Shown in pieces: positions 6,951-15,098 of a stretch of 64,000 nt of DNA. How positions within the stretch are numbered: the first letter of the stretch is position 1; each line of letters opens with the position of its first letter. The DNA comes from PALSA-612 sp035652235 (lineage in GTDB: Bacteria > Actinomycetota > Thermoleophilia > Gaiellales > Gaiellaceae). Made by a program: the position numbers and the translations under genes. The notes beneath the pieces were generated by a model. That model ran no database searches and was not told the DNA's origin. It saw only the letters and a program-made list of their open reading frames with translations. The stretch spans positions 1 to 64,000 of the forward strand of contig DASREE010000016.1 in NCBI GenBank assembly GCA_035652235.1, written 5' to 3'.

Positions 6951-9328
6951 TAGCTGCCGCCCTCCTTCATCCTCGGGAGTGTACGGCTTCGCGCCCCGCC
7001 GCCCGGAGGCGACCTGAGGAGGCTCCACGTCAGGCCGCCGTCGCCGGAGCGCCACTCGACCACCGGATCGGGCGACGGCCCCGGCGACGAGAAGTCCCGC
7101 CCGCGGACGAGGATCGACGGCCACGAGACCGTCAGCGAGCGCGGCACGGCGCCGTCGCCCGCGTCCGGCAGCGTCACCACGGTCGCCTGCGAGCCACGGA
7201 CGAGTACGACCTGCGGCGGCTTCGCGCGCCGGTCGGCGAGCGCGACCGCTCCACCCGGCACCGGCGCGGCATCGACGATCGTGCCGTCCTCGACGGCTGC
7301 CACCCGCTGCGGCGGGGCGGCGGTCCGGGCCGGGGGCAGTGCGGCCCGGTAGAGGGAGCCGCCCGACCACCAGTACAGGGAGGAGCCGCGCCCGGCGAAC
7401 TGCTCGCCGATCCCGGCGACGGCGCGCCACGTGCGGCCGCCGTCGTCCGTCCACAGCCTCCGTCCGGCGCAGCCGCAGGCCGGCGCCGGGTACGGCGCGT
7501 CGATCAGCCCGGAGCTGAGCGAGGTGCGGACGACGCGGTCCGCGTAGCGGGGAGAGATCCGCCGCCAGTGCCGCCCGCCGTCGTCCGTCGAGTAGACGCC
7601 GTCCTCGCGGCTCTCCCACCGGTGCCGCGCGTCGAGGCGGCTCACGTGCCCGGGCACGAGGCTCGCCGCCCGGCCGCGCCCGACGGGAAAACCGGTCGCC
7701 GCGAGCCCGTGCGTACCGGCGACGAAGAGCATCCCGGCGAGCGCGGACGGAGGTGCGAACGAGACGCCCGCGATCGTCCGCCGCACGCGCACGCGGCCGG
7801 TGCGGGCGTCGACGCCGAGGAGCGCCTCGGGCACGCCCGACAGCTCCTCCACCGGGAGCGCCACCCAGACGAGCCCGCCGGCGACGGTGGGCGACGGGTA
7901 CAGGCTCGGCTTGCCGAGGGTGAGGCCCCAGTCGAGGCGGGGCTGGCAGCGTGCGTCGAGCGAGACGCGGACGAGCCTCGAGGCGGTGACGACGTAGAAG
8001 GCCGACAGCGCGGGCGAATACGTCGGCTGGGTGAGGAGCGGGGCCGCCGGGTCCGCGTTCTGCAGCTTCAGCCGCCAGACGGGCCCGGCGGCGACGGCGG
8101 CGGCGTCCCACCCGAACAGGACGCCGTTCTTCGCCTGCGCGACGACGAGCTCGCCGCAGCGCGCGGTGTCGGCCACGACAGGGGAGCCGACGAAGTCGAG
8201 GTCGCTGAACCCGACGAGGCCTGGGTCGCTCGCCGCGAGCACGTCGAGCGACGGCGAGAGCTCGACGAGGTGCTCGCCGTAGCCCGCCGCCTCGCTGAAG
8301 CGGGAGCCGCTGTTCGAGCCGCCCTCGAAGGCGTTGCCGGTCGCGACGAACAGCGCGTCCAGCCGCGCGCTGTAGGCGACGCCGCCCCAGCCCCAGATGC
8401 CACCGCCGCCGCCGAGCGCGGCGGGCACCGACGTCCAGCTCGACACCCGGCGCGTCGCCAGGTCGACCCGGATCACCTTCCCCTCCATCGGCATGTCGCA
8501 GTACGAACCGGTGGGTACGTACACGCCGCCGTCGGCGAGGAGCGAGGCGCCCCACACGAGCTCGCGGCGGGCGTCGCGGTAGAGGACGACCGGCCAGCCG
8601 GGCCGCTCCGCTCCCGTGGCGAGATCCAGCGCGTGCAGGCGCCCGAACGCGTCCGCCACGTACAACGAGCGCGTGGCGGGATCGGCCACCGGCGTCCCGG
8701 TCACGCCGAAGCCGTCCGGCACCTGGCTGCAGACGTGCGTGAGCCGGCCGAGGTCGGCGCGCCAGCGGACGTAGCCGTTGGCCGCGAGTGCGTAGACGAA
8801 GCCCGCGGCCGTACCGACGTACACCGTGACGTCGCCCGCCTGCGGGACGCCCGTGACGGCGAGCGGCTGGGTCGTGATCGTGCCCGGGAGGGAGGCGAAC
8901 CAGCTCGTCCTCGGCACGCCGACCGCAGCCGGGGTCGAGCCGAGCCGCGCGCCACCGCCGCCGAACGTCGTCCAGCCGCCGGCGGCGACCCCCGCCGCCC
9001 CCGCCCCACGCCGCGCCGGCCGGCCCCTTGGAACAGGCTGTTGCAAGGTCGGCGGCCGGCTCGACAAGCTGCTCGCGAGCTCCTCGCGCGAGGTTGTAAC
9101 AGTCTGTTGCAAGCCTGCTGGTCGGCTGACGGCGCCGCTCGCGGCCCCGCCGCCGGCCTCTGTCACAGCCTGTTGCAGCCTCCCAGGAGCGTCCGCCGCG
9201 GCGCCCGCCCCCGCAACCGCGAGCGCGACGAATGCTAGGCGCGCGGCCCCGCGAATCGCGGGATGACCTCCGACCCGTACACGGCGAGCGTCTCCTCCTG
9301 GCCGTGGGTCATCAGGTAGATGTTCCAC
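6950..9328 (-). CDS. Secreted PQQ-type/BNR beta-propeller protein with palindromic-repeat N-terminus
   Basis: A long protein (about 790 residues) beginning with a probable signal peptide (ARLAFVALAVAGAGAAADA), then a low-complexity segment of about 60 residues, then PQQ-like propeller blades such as YVGTAAGFVYALAANG and LYVADAFGRLHALD. Near the C-terminus are BNR/YCF48-type motifs (YSTDDGGRHWRRI, WTDDGGRTWRA). It is probably an extracytoplasmic scaffold or redox-related propeller; no catalytic motif is evident. The low-complexity segment has a 22-residue period containing LQQAVT, LQQTVT and LQQPVP, which are the translated 23-bp palindromes. The GTG at 9328 would overlap the upstream LLM gene by 94 bases and no better start is visible, so the N-terminus is uncertain. 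It shares one base with gabT downstream; why it sits in this operon is unclear. Confidence 0.72.
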   Translation of the reverse strand: MEHLPDDPRPGGDARRVRVGGHPAIRGAARLAFVALAVAGAGAAADAPGRLQQAVTEAGGGAASGAVSRPAGLQQTVTTSREELASSLSSRPPTLQQPVPRGRPARRGAGAAGVAAGGWTTFGGGGARLGSTPAAVGVPRTSWFASLPGTITTQPLAVTGVPQAGDVTVYVGTAAGFVYALAANGYVRWRADLGRLTHVCSQVPDGFGVTGTPVADPATRSLYVADAFGRLHALDLATGAERPGWPVVLYRDARRELVWGASLLADGGVYVPTGSYCDMPMEGKVIRVDLATRRVSSWTSVPAALGGGGGIWGWGGVAYSARLDALFVATGNAFEGGSNSGSRFSEAAGYGEHLVELSPSLDVLAASDPGLVGFSDLDFVGSPVVADTARCGELVVAQAKNGVLFGWDAAAVAAGPVWRLKLQNADPAAPLLTQPTYSPALSAFYVVTASRLVRVSLDARCQPRLDWGLTLGKPSLYPSPTVAGGLVWVALPVEELSGVPEALLGVDARTGRVRVRRTIAGVSFAPPSALAGMLFVAGTHGLAATGFPVGRGRAASLVPGHVSRLDARHRWESREDGVYSTDDGGRHWRRISPRYADRVVRTSLSSGLIDAPYPAPACGCAGRRLWTDDGGRTWRAVAGIGEQFAGRGSSLYWWSGGSLYRAALPPARTAAPPQRVAAVEDGTIVDAAPVPGGAVALADRRAKPPQVVLVRGSQATVVTLPDAGDGAVPRSLTVSWPSILVRGRDFSSPGPSPDPVVEWRSGDGGLTWSLLRSPPGGGARSRTLPRMKEGGS
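9026..9180. repeat. Three palindromic ACAG-N-CTGT repeats at an exact 66-bp period
   Basis: Three 23-bp dyads lie at 9026-9048, 9092-9114 and 9158-9180, with centres at 9037, 9103 and 9169, exactly 66 bp apart. The right arm is CTGTTGCA followed by AGG, AGC or GCC. The first copy has one arm mismatch; the other two are more degenerate. All three are inside the 5' part of the beta-propeller gene and are read in the same frame as LQQ(A/T/P)V. The 43-bp intervals are partly similar to each other, so this is also a 66-bp tandem repeat. It is not a CRISPR array: the repeats are degenerate, translated, and no cas genes are present. Confidence 0.85.
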
Positions 9329-10251
9329 TGGTCGACACCCGCCGCTTGGAGCCGGCGCAGCTTGTCGACGTGGTCGTCCACGGTGCCGAGAACGCAGAAG
9401 CGGCGGCAGGTCTCATCGCTCACCTGCCGGCCGTGCGCCGCTCCGACGCGGCTGTGCTCCGCGTAGTCGTACGCCTCGCGCTGCATGCGTTCGACGTAGT
9501 CCGTCAGGTGCGCCGGCAGCGCGGACTTGTCGTACCTGGCGAGCAGGTCGAAGACGTGGTTCGAGACCATCGCCGGGAACCAGCGCACCTCGTCGCACGC
9601 CGCGGCGAGGTCGTCGGAGACGTACGCCGGCGCACAGGCCATCACGTGCACGGATTCAGGGTCACGGCCCGCCTCCTCCGCCGCTCGGCGCACCTGGCCG
9701 ACGATCCACTCCACGATGTCCGGGTCGGCCAGCTGGATGATGACGCCGTCGGCATGCCGACCGGCGATCGCAAGTACCTTCGGGCCGTACCCGGCCACGT
9801 AGAGCGGGATCGGGTCGAGCCCCTTCGCCCATGCGAGCTCGATGTCGGCGTCGTTCCAGCGCACCCGCCCGCCGTTCATCAGCTCGCGGATCATCGCCAC
9901 CGACCGCTCGAACTCCGCAACCTTCACCGGCTGCAACCCGATCGTGCGCCGGGCCGAGTCGCCGCGGCCGATGCCCATGACCATGCGGCCCCCGGTGATG
10001 TCCTGCAGCGTGGCGAAGGCGCTCGCGGTCACCGTCGGATCGCGCGTCCCCGGGTTGGTGACGTTGAGCCCGAGCTTGATCGTGGAGGTGGCGAGCGCCG
10101 CCATGGTGAGGAGCGGATACGGCTCCTGCCAGAGGATGTGCGAGTCGTACGTCCAGCCGTACTGGAAGCCGTGGCTCTCGGCGAGCCCGACGAGCTCCAC
10201 GAGGCGGCTCGCGGGCGGATCCGGCAGCACGGTGACGCCGAACTCCAGCAT
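9235..10251 (-). CDS. LLM-class F420-dependent oxidoreductase
   Basis: A 338-residue luciferase-like TIM-barrel protein. It opens with MLEFGVTVLPDPPASR and has the F420-family GRMVMGIGRGDSA segment, consistent with a subgroup of F420-dependent enzymes whose members start with nearly the same motif. The ATG at 10251 was preferred over a longer frame because it places that conserved N-terminus first. Expected role: cytosolic hydride transfer with F420 (or FMN) on a small metabolite. It sits in a run with an M20 amidohydrolase and an SDR upstream and overlaps the beta-propeller gene downstream. Its substrate cannot be read from the sequence. Confidence 0.82.
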   Translation of the reverse strand: MLEFGVTVLPDPPASRLVELVGLAESHGFQYGWTYDSHILWQEPYPLLTMAALATSTIKLGLNVTNPGTRDPTVTASAFATLQDITGGRMVMGIGRGDSARRTIGLQPVKVAEFERSVAMIRELMNGGRVRWNDADIELAWAKGLDPIPLYVAGYGPKVLAIAGRHADGVIIQLADPDIVEWIVGQVRRAAEEAGRDPESVHVMACAPAYVSDDLAAACDEVRWFPAMVSNHVFDLLARYDKSALPAHLTDYVERMQREAYDYAEHSRVGAAHGRQVSDETCRRFCVLGTVDDHVDKLRRLQAAGVDQWNIYLMTHGQEETLAVYGSEVIPRFAGPRA

Positions 10252-10304
10252 CGAGCAGCGCAGGATAGTTGACCGCGGTGCCAGCCGTCCCTGGAGGACG
10301 CCCG

Positions 10305-10323
10305 GGTCGGGAAGAGCCCGACC
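10305..10323. terminator. GC-rich hairpin between SDR and LLM genes
   Basis: A perfect 7-bp stem (GGTCGGG / CCCGACC) with a 5-base AAGAG loop lies in the roughly 120-bp space between two minus-strand genes. There is no U-run, so it could be an intercistronic processing or attenuation hairpin rather than a full terminator. Confidence 0.35.
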
Positions 10324-10371
10324 GGTCACGGAAAGCCCGCCGGAGGAGCGCGGGTGCCTGCTCTCGCGCTG

Positions 10372-11088
10372 TCAGGGCACCCAGCGGTCGAGCCGGGGCG
10401 TGATCTGCAGCTCGTGCGTCCAGCCGCGCGGTGATTGTGCCTCCAGGTACATGACCGCGCGGGCGACGTCCAGCTCGCTGGCCGAGACCTCCGCGGGCTG
10501 CCCCTCGAGCCAGTCGGCGGTCTTCTCGCTCTCGATCGTCGCGTCCACGATCAGGAGCGCCGCATGCACGCCGCGCTCGCGCGCCTCGAGCGCCGCCGCC
10601 TGCACGAGCGCTCGGGTGGCGAACGCCACCGCCGCCCATGGCCCGCGGCCGGCCATCCCTCGCCGCGCGGAGCCGCCCGTGATCTGCACGATGGTGCCGC
10701 GGCCCTGCTCGCCGAGCACGCGGCAGCCGACGCGGAGGACGTTGAAGATCCCCGGCAGCAGCTCGTCGACGTACGGCGCCATCGCGTCCGGCGCGGCCTC
10801 CGCGAGCCCACCGCCCCCGAATGCGCCGCGCGGGCGGGCGGTGATCGCGTTCACGACCAGGTCGATCGGGCCGAACCGGTCGCCCGCTGCCGCGAAGGCG
10901 CGCTCGACATCGGCCGCGTCGGTGGCGTCGCCGACGATCCCGAGCGCCGTCGGCAACTCCTCGCGGAGCGACGAGATCGTCTCCTCGCTCCGTGCGACGG
11001 CCGCCGCGTTCCAGCCGCTTGCCAGCAGCTCGCGCGCGATCGTCCGGCCGAGGTGCCGCGCCCCGAAGACGAGCAGCGTCCCAGCCAC
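10372..11088 (-). CDS. SDR-family NAD(P)-dependent oxidoreductase
   Basis: A 238-residue Rossmann protein. The N-terminal dinucleotide motif is atypical (LLVFGARHLGRTIA), and the NNAG-like segment reads LVVNAITA. The usual YxxxK active site is not clear: after the central ITGGSARRG segment comes GPWAAVAFATRALVQAAALEA, where Tyr and Lys are replaced. This may be a divergent or non-catalytic SDR. The GTG start shares one base with the TAG of the M20 hydrolase gene, so the two are probably co-translated. The substrate is unknown. Confidence 0.75.
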   Translation of the reverse strand: MAGTLLVFGARHLGRTIARELLASGWNAAAVARSEETISSLREELPTALGIVGDATDAADVERAFAAAGDRFGPIDLVVNAITARPRGAFGGGGLAEAAPDAMAPYVDELLPGIFNVLRVGCRVLGEQGRGTIVQITGGSARRGMAGRGPWAAVAFATRALVQAAALEARERGVHAALLIVDATIESEKTADWLEGQPAEVSASELDVARAVMYLEAQSPRGWTHELQITPRLDRWVP

Positions 11089-12329
11089 TACTGCGACGCG
11101 ACCCAGTCGATCGCCGCCGACGCCAGCCGGTCGAGCGCCTCGACGGCCAGCTCGAGGTGCTCCTCGCTCGTGTCCTCGAGCTTCGTGTGCGACAGCCCGC
11201 GCAGGCTCTGCACGAACATCATCACCGTCGGCACTCCGGCCCGTGCGACCTCGGCCGCGTCGTGCAGCGGCCCGCTCGGCAGGCGGTGCGACCTGCCGGC
11301 GACGTCCTCGATGGCGGCGTCGCACATGTCGATCAGAGCCGGGTGGAAGAGGATCGGCTCGATCGACCAGATGCGCTCCCACGACACGCTCAGCTTCTCC
11401 TCGCCTGCGAAACGCTCGGAAGCCTCTTGCGCCTGCTGCAGCATCGACGCCAGCTTCCCCGCGTCGAGGTGACGCTGATCGAGCAGCTGCTCGGCCGTCT
11501 CGACGACCGACGTGACGATCCCGGGCCGGCAGACGATGCCGCCGCACGTGCAGACGGCCCCCTCGCCCGTCCGCTTCGCGATCTCGCGGATCTCGAGCGC
11601 CAGCTTCGCGGCGCCCGCGAGCGCGTCGCGGCGCCGGTCCATGGGAGTGGAGCCGGCGTGGGCGGCCTGCCCCGACCAGGTGATGCGGTGCCGCTCGACG
11701 CCGAACGTGCCGAGCACGGCGCCGAGCGGGAGGTCGAGCGACTCGAGCACCGGGCCCTGCTCGATGTGGAGCTCGAGGTACGCGGCGGCCCTGTCGAGCT
11801 GTCGCCGCGCCTCGGCCGCCCGGTCGAGGTCGACGCCGTGCGCGGCCAGCGCCTCGGGCAGCGAGACGCCGTCGCGGTCGCGGAGCTGGCGGAGCTCGTC
11901 CTGGTCTCGCATCGAGCCCGCGGCCGCGCTCGAGCCGAACAGGCTGCGGCCGAAGCGCGCACCCTCCTCGTCGGCCCAGTCGACGAGCCGCACCGTCACC
12001 TTCGGCGTGCCCGCGTCGGCGAGCCGGCGCAGCACCTCGACGCCCGCGAGGACGTTCAGGCAGCCGTCCAGCCAGCCGCCGTTCGGCACGGAGTCGATGT
12101 GGCCGCCGATGAGCAGCTCTCGATCGGAGCGGCCGCGGAGGGTGAACCATTGGTTGCCGGCTTCGTCGATCTCCTCCTCGAGCGGGAGAGGCGAGAGCTT
12201 GCCGCGCAGCCATTCCCGCGCCCGCGCCCAGGTGTCTGTCCACGCCACCCGCTGGGCGCCGTTCTCGTCGCCGGTCAGCTCCCGTAGCTCGCGCAGCTCC
12301 CGCACGGTCCGATCGGGTTGCAGCGCCAT
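11088..12329 (-). CDS. M20 metallo-amidohydrolase (N-carbamoyl-L-amino-acid hydrolase/allantoate amidohydrolase type)
   Basis: A 413-residue Zn-dependent hydrolase. Metal-site motifs are in family order: GGHIDSVPNGGWLDG (His77, Asp88), the Glu pair in WADEEGARFG (near 121-122), the His in LELHIEQGPVLE, and a late His in GLSHTKLEDT. The lid domain carries QAAHAGSTPMD. Enzymes of this group cleave the carbamoyl group from N-carbamoyl amino acids, ureidoglycolate or allantoate to release ammonia and CO2. It starts the long minus-strand run ending at 232 and is divergent from the sarcosine-oxidase-like gene with only 24 bases between starts. Confidence 0.85.
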   Translation of the reverse strand: MALQPDRTVRELRELRELTGDENGAQRVAWTDTWARAREWLRGKLSPLPLEEEIDEAGNQWFTLRGRSDRELLIGGHIDSVPNGGWLDGCLNVLAGVEVLRRLADAGTPKVTVRLVDWADEEGARFGRSLFGSSAAAGSMRDQDELRQLRDRDGVSLPEALAAHGVDLDRAAEARRQLDRAAAYLELHIEQGPVLESLDLPLGAVLGTFGVERHRITWSGQAAHAGSTPMDRRRDALAGAAKLALEIREIAKRTGEGAVCTCGGIVCRPGIVTSVVETAEQLLDQRHLDAGKLASMLQQAQEASERFAGEEKLSVSWERIWSIEPILFHPALIDMCDAAIEDVAGRSHRLPSGPLHDAAEVARAGVPTVMMFVQSLRGLSHTKLEDTSEEHLELAVEALDRLASAAIDWVASQ

Positions 12330-12353
12330 GGCGGAAGCCTAATAGTCGCTCCC

Positions 12354-13499
12354 GTGGACACGCGCTACCAGGCGATCGTCGTCGGGGTCGGCGGGATCGG
12401 GAGCGCCGTCCTGTATCACCTCGCCCGCCGCGGCTGCCGCGCGCTCGGGCTGGAGCGGTTCGACATCCCGAACGACCTCGGCTCGTCGCACGGGGTGACG
12501 CGGATCATCCGCCTCGCCTACTACGAGCACGCCTCGTACGTGCCGCTGCTCGTCCGCGCCTACGAGCTGTGGCGCGAGCTCGAGTCGACCGCCGGGGAGC
12601 GCCTGCTGCACGTGACGGGCTCTGTCGACGCTAGCCGCCGCGGCGAGCGGATCTTCTCCGGCTCGCTCGCATCCTGCCGCGAGCACGGCCTCCCGCACGA
12701 GGTGCTCGACTCGGCCGAGCTGACGAGGCGCTTCCCGGGGTTTCGGCTCCCGGCCGACGTCGTCTGCGTCCTGCAGCCGGAGGGCGGCTTCCTCGTGCCG
12801 GAGCGCTGCATCGCCTCGCACGTCTCGCTCGCGATGGCAGCCGGCGCCGAGGTGCACGGGCGCGAGCGGGTCGCCGGATGGGAGCCGCACGGGGACGGCG
12901 TCCGCGTCTGGTCGGACCGCGGCGTGTACACGGCCGAGCGACTCGTGCTCGCGGCCGGTGCCTGGCTGGGCGGTCTCCTCGAGCTCGGGCCTGGCTGGCC
13001 CAGGCTCGTCGTCGCCGAGCGGCAGGTGCTCGCGTGGCTGCAGCCCCGCCGGCCGGACCAGTTCGCGCTCGGACGCTTCCCCGTCTTCAACCTCGAGGTG
13101 CCGGAGGGGCACTACTACGGGTTCCCGGTCTTCGGCATTCCTGGGTTCAAGCTCGGCCGCTACCACCATCTCGGCGAGACGGTCGATCCGGATCTCGTCG
13201 ACCGTCGACCGAGCGCAGAGGACGAAGCGCTGCTCCGCCGTGCCGCGGAGCGCTACTTCCCGGACGGCGCCGGGCCGACGCTGTCGCTCAGGGTTTGCCT
13301 GTTCGAGAACACGCCGGACGAGCACTTCCTCGTCGGCCGTCACCCGGAGGCGCCGCAGGCTGTCCTCGTCGGAGGCGGATCCGGCCACGCGTTCAAGTTC
13401 TGCAGCGTGCTCGGCGAGATCGCAGCCGATCTGGCCATCCACGGAGAGACGCGGCATGACACGTCCCTGCTCCGGGTGGAACGCTTCGCCTCGGACTGA
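12354..13499 (+). CDS. Monomeric sarcosine oxidase/N-methyl-amino-acid oxidase family flavoprotein
   Basis: A 381-residue FAD oxidase. The dinucleotide motif is at residues 9-16 (VVGVGGIG). Cys315 in the CLFENTPDEHF segment falls exactly where monomeric sarcosine oxidase and MTOX attach FAD covalently. It should oxidise an N-methyl amino acid such as sarcosine to the amino acid, formaldehyde and H2O2 in the cytosol. The GTG at 12354 was chosen because it puts the Rossmann motif at the usual place; an upstream in-frame TTG would add 12 unrelated residues. It is divergent from the N-carbamoyl hydrolase, which would fit creatine/creatinine-type or methylated hydantoin breakdown feeding sarcosine (inference). 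Confidence 0.85.
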   Translation: MDTRYQAIVVGVGGIGSAVLYHLARRGCRALGLERFDIPNDLGSSHGVTRIIRLAYYEHASYVPLLVRAYELWRELESTAGERLLHVTGSVDASRRGERIFSGSLASCREHGLPHEVLDSAELTRRFPGFRLPADVVCVLQPEGGFLVPERCIASHVSLAMAAGAEVHGRERVAGWEPHGDGVRVWSDRGVYTAERLVLAAGAWLGGLLELGPGWPRLVVAERQVLAWLQPRRPDQFALGRFPVFNLEVPEGHYYGFPVFGIPGFKLGRYHHLGETVDPDLVDRRPSAEDEALLRRAAERYFPDGAGPTLSLRVCLFENTPDEHFLVGRHPEAPQAVLVGGGSGHAFKFCSVLGEIAADLAIHGETRHDTSLLRVERFASD

Positions 13500-14024
13500 C
13501 CGGCCATGGCCCGCCCCGTGTCCACCGGGGCTGACCCCGGGGGCACGGCCGGCAGGAACGTGTGGACGTCCTCGCCCGACTCGTGCGCAGGGCGCACGCG
13601 GGGTCCGACCCCGCTGTGCACGAAGATCCTGCCGGGAGAAGACTCTCCCGGGGAAGACCCTGCCGGCGGGGGCGACCTGCACGCGCATCGCGCCGGGCTC
13701 ACATCGCGCTGATCGTGAGCAACCCGGCGGGACGACCTCGGCCGTACACCGGCCCGAGCCTCGCGAGCACGTGCGGCAATCCGAACCGGTCGCCGCGACG
13801 AAGAAGTCCGGTGAGGGACGGCGGTCCGCCGGGGAACCCCCCGCCGTCCGGGATCGCCGTCCCCGTCCAGGATCGGCCCGCCCGTCCGGGATCGCAGACG
13901 GTCACGTGCCGATCGTGTGCTTCCCGGGCCACGACCACCCTCCCGCCGAAGCGAGCAGCAGCTGCCCGCCGCCGCGCCGGGGTTGATGCCCGCTCGGCGC
14001 CGGCCCGAGCCCGGCCGCGGCAGC
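13500..14024. other. Gene-free convergent spacer rich in hairpins
   Basis: About 525 bases lie between the convergent oxidase and CobW genes without a credible gene. The several short frames here have no recognisable product and overlap each other. The left third holds three strong hairpins (annotated separately). The middle contains imperfect direct repeats of CGTCCGGGATCG type around 13845-13905. The rest shows nothing I can assign. Confidence 0.6.
13516..13651. repeat. Cluster of three inverted repeats, GGGGTC-N-GACCCC related
   Basis: Three hairpins follow one another: 13516-13548 (inner stem CCGGGG/CCCCGG, loop CTGA, outer CCGTG/CACGG), 13598-13614 (GCGGGGT/ACCCCGC, loop CCG) and 13632-13651 (CCGGGAGA/TCTCCCGG, loop AGAC). 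The first two share the GGGG-YNGA-CCCC theme with the perfect palindrome at 35973-36001, which also lies between convergent genes. They may act as bidirectional terminators or be copies of a small dispersed palindrome. Confidence 0.65.
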
Positions 14025-14957
14025 CTACGAGACACGCGCTGCCCGGTTGAACGCGGCGAGCGAACGGTCGAGCGCCTCGTGATCGACTCGGCGGCCAATC
14101 ACGACGAGCCTCGACCGGCGGTCCCCGTCCGGCCACGCGTCGAGGTGCTCAGGCGGGTGGACGACGTGCTGGACGGCGTTCAGGAGCACGGGGCCGGGCC
14201 CACCCACGTTGAGGAGCCCCTTGATGCGATACAGGTCGCGCCCCCGCGCCTGCAGGAGCATGGTCAGCCAGACACCAAACGCGGTCCAGTCGAGCTCGTC
14301 CGCAAGGAACAGGGAGACGGCGCGCACGTCCCCGTGCTCGTGCGGGTCGACGCGGACGTCGCGGGGGTCACGCAGCGGCGGTCGAAGGAGGTACGACGGC
14401 TCGACGTCGCCGTGTACCGCCTCGACGACGCGGGCGAGCGGATTCAACCGACCGAGCTCCGCCCGCAGGAGGCCGGGCGCAGCCAGGTCAGTCTTGGTCA
14501 CGACGAGCGTGTCGGCAACAGAAGCCTGCTTGACCGACTCCGGCGTGGGCAGACGGTGCACGGCGTCGACGGTCGTCACGACGCCCGCGAGCTCGAAATG
14601 ATGGCGAACGAGGGGCTCCGAGACGATCGTGTACACGATCGGCGCCGGGTCGGCGAGGCCCGTTGTCTCGACGACGACGCGGCGGAAATCCGGGATCTCG
14701 CCCCGCTCGCGCCGGTCGAGGAGATCGCGAAGCTCGTCGGCGAGGTCGCCGCGCAACGTGCAGCACAGGCAGCCCGACCGGAGCAGCACCGTGCGCTCGT
14801 CGACGCGGCGCAGCAGGTGGTGATCGATCGCGACCTCGCCGAACTCGTTCACGATCACGGCCGTATCGGACAAGTCGGGGTGTGCGAGCAGGCGCGCGAT
14901 GAGCGTCGTCTTGCCCGAGCCGAGGAACCCGGTGACGAGCGTGACCGGAGTCTTCAC
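14025..14957 (-). CDS. CobW/COG0523-family GTPase (metal chaperone type)
   Basis: A 310-residue G3E P-loop GTPase. Walker A is GFLGSGKTT at residues 10-18, the metal-binding CxCC motif is GCLCCTL (Cys63, 65, 66), and the base-recognition TKTD is at 154-157. A C-terminal CobW domain follows with the usual RIKGLLNV segment. Such proteins insert Zn, Co or other metals into client metalloenzymes; the many Zn-dependent amidohydrolases nearby are plausible clients (inference). The GTG at 14957 has GGGGG about 8 bases upstream; an alternative GTG at 14975 has none. A palindromic repeat lies just upstream of the start. Confidence 0.85.
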   Translation of the reverse strand: MKTPVTLVTGFLGSGKTTLIARLLAHPDLSDTAVIVNEFGEVAIDHHLLRRVDERTVLLRSGCLCCTLRGDLADELRDLLDRRERGEIPDFRRVVVETTGLADPAPIVYTIVSEPLVRHHFELAGVVTTVDAVHRLPTPESVKQASVADTLVVTKTDLAAPGLLRAELGRLNPLARVVEAVHGDVEPSYLLRPPLRDPRDVRVDPHEHGDVRAVSLFLADELDWTAFGVWLTMLLQARGRDLYRIKGLLNVGGPGPVLLNAVQHVVHPPEHLDAWPDGDRRSRLVVIGRRVDHEALDRSLAAFNRAARVS

Positions 14958-14971
14958 CTGCGCCGCCCCCT

Positions 14972-15072
14972 GCACGTGACAGTCTGTTGCAAGCCGGCGG
15001 AGAGGCCGCAAGACGCCGCACAGAGCCCGGATCCCGCAGGCCGCCCGGGGCAAGTAACAGTCTGTTGCAAGG
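14972..15072. repeat. Two palindromic ACAG-N-CTGT repeats between CobW and the small MCGLCG gene
   Basis: Copies at 14972-14994 (centre 14983) and 15050-15072 (centre 15061) share the core ACAGTCTGTTGCAAG; the left arms end in GTGACAG and GTAACAG. They fill the space between the stop of the upstream small gene and the start of the CobW gene, so they sit in its leader or promoter region. On the minus strand one frame again reads LQQTVT twice, but I do not think that frame is a gene. Confidence 0.85.
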
Positions 15073-15098
15073 TCACGCCGTGCCGGCTGGTCACGGGA

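Noticed and set aside
9026..9180. Evenly spaced repeats suggesting a small CRISPR array
   Set aside because: Repeats are degenerate, lie in a translated region with a whole-codon period, the intervals resemble each other, and there are no cas genes in the window.
13506..14136. Several short frames in the 13.5-14.0 kb spacer
   Set aside because: They overlap each other on both strands, contain hairpins and imperfect repeats, and have Arg/Pro-rich composition with no recognisable motif.
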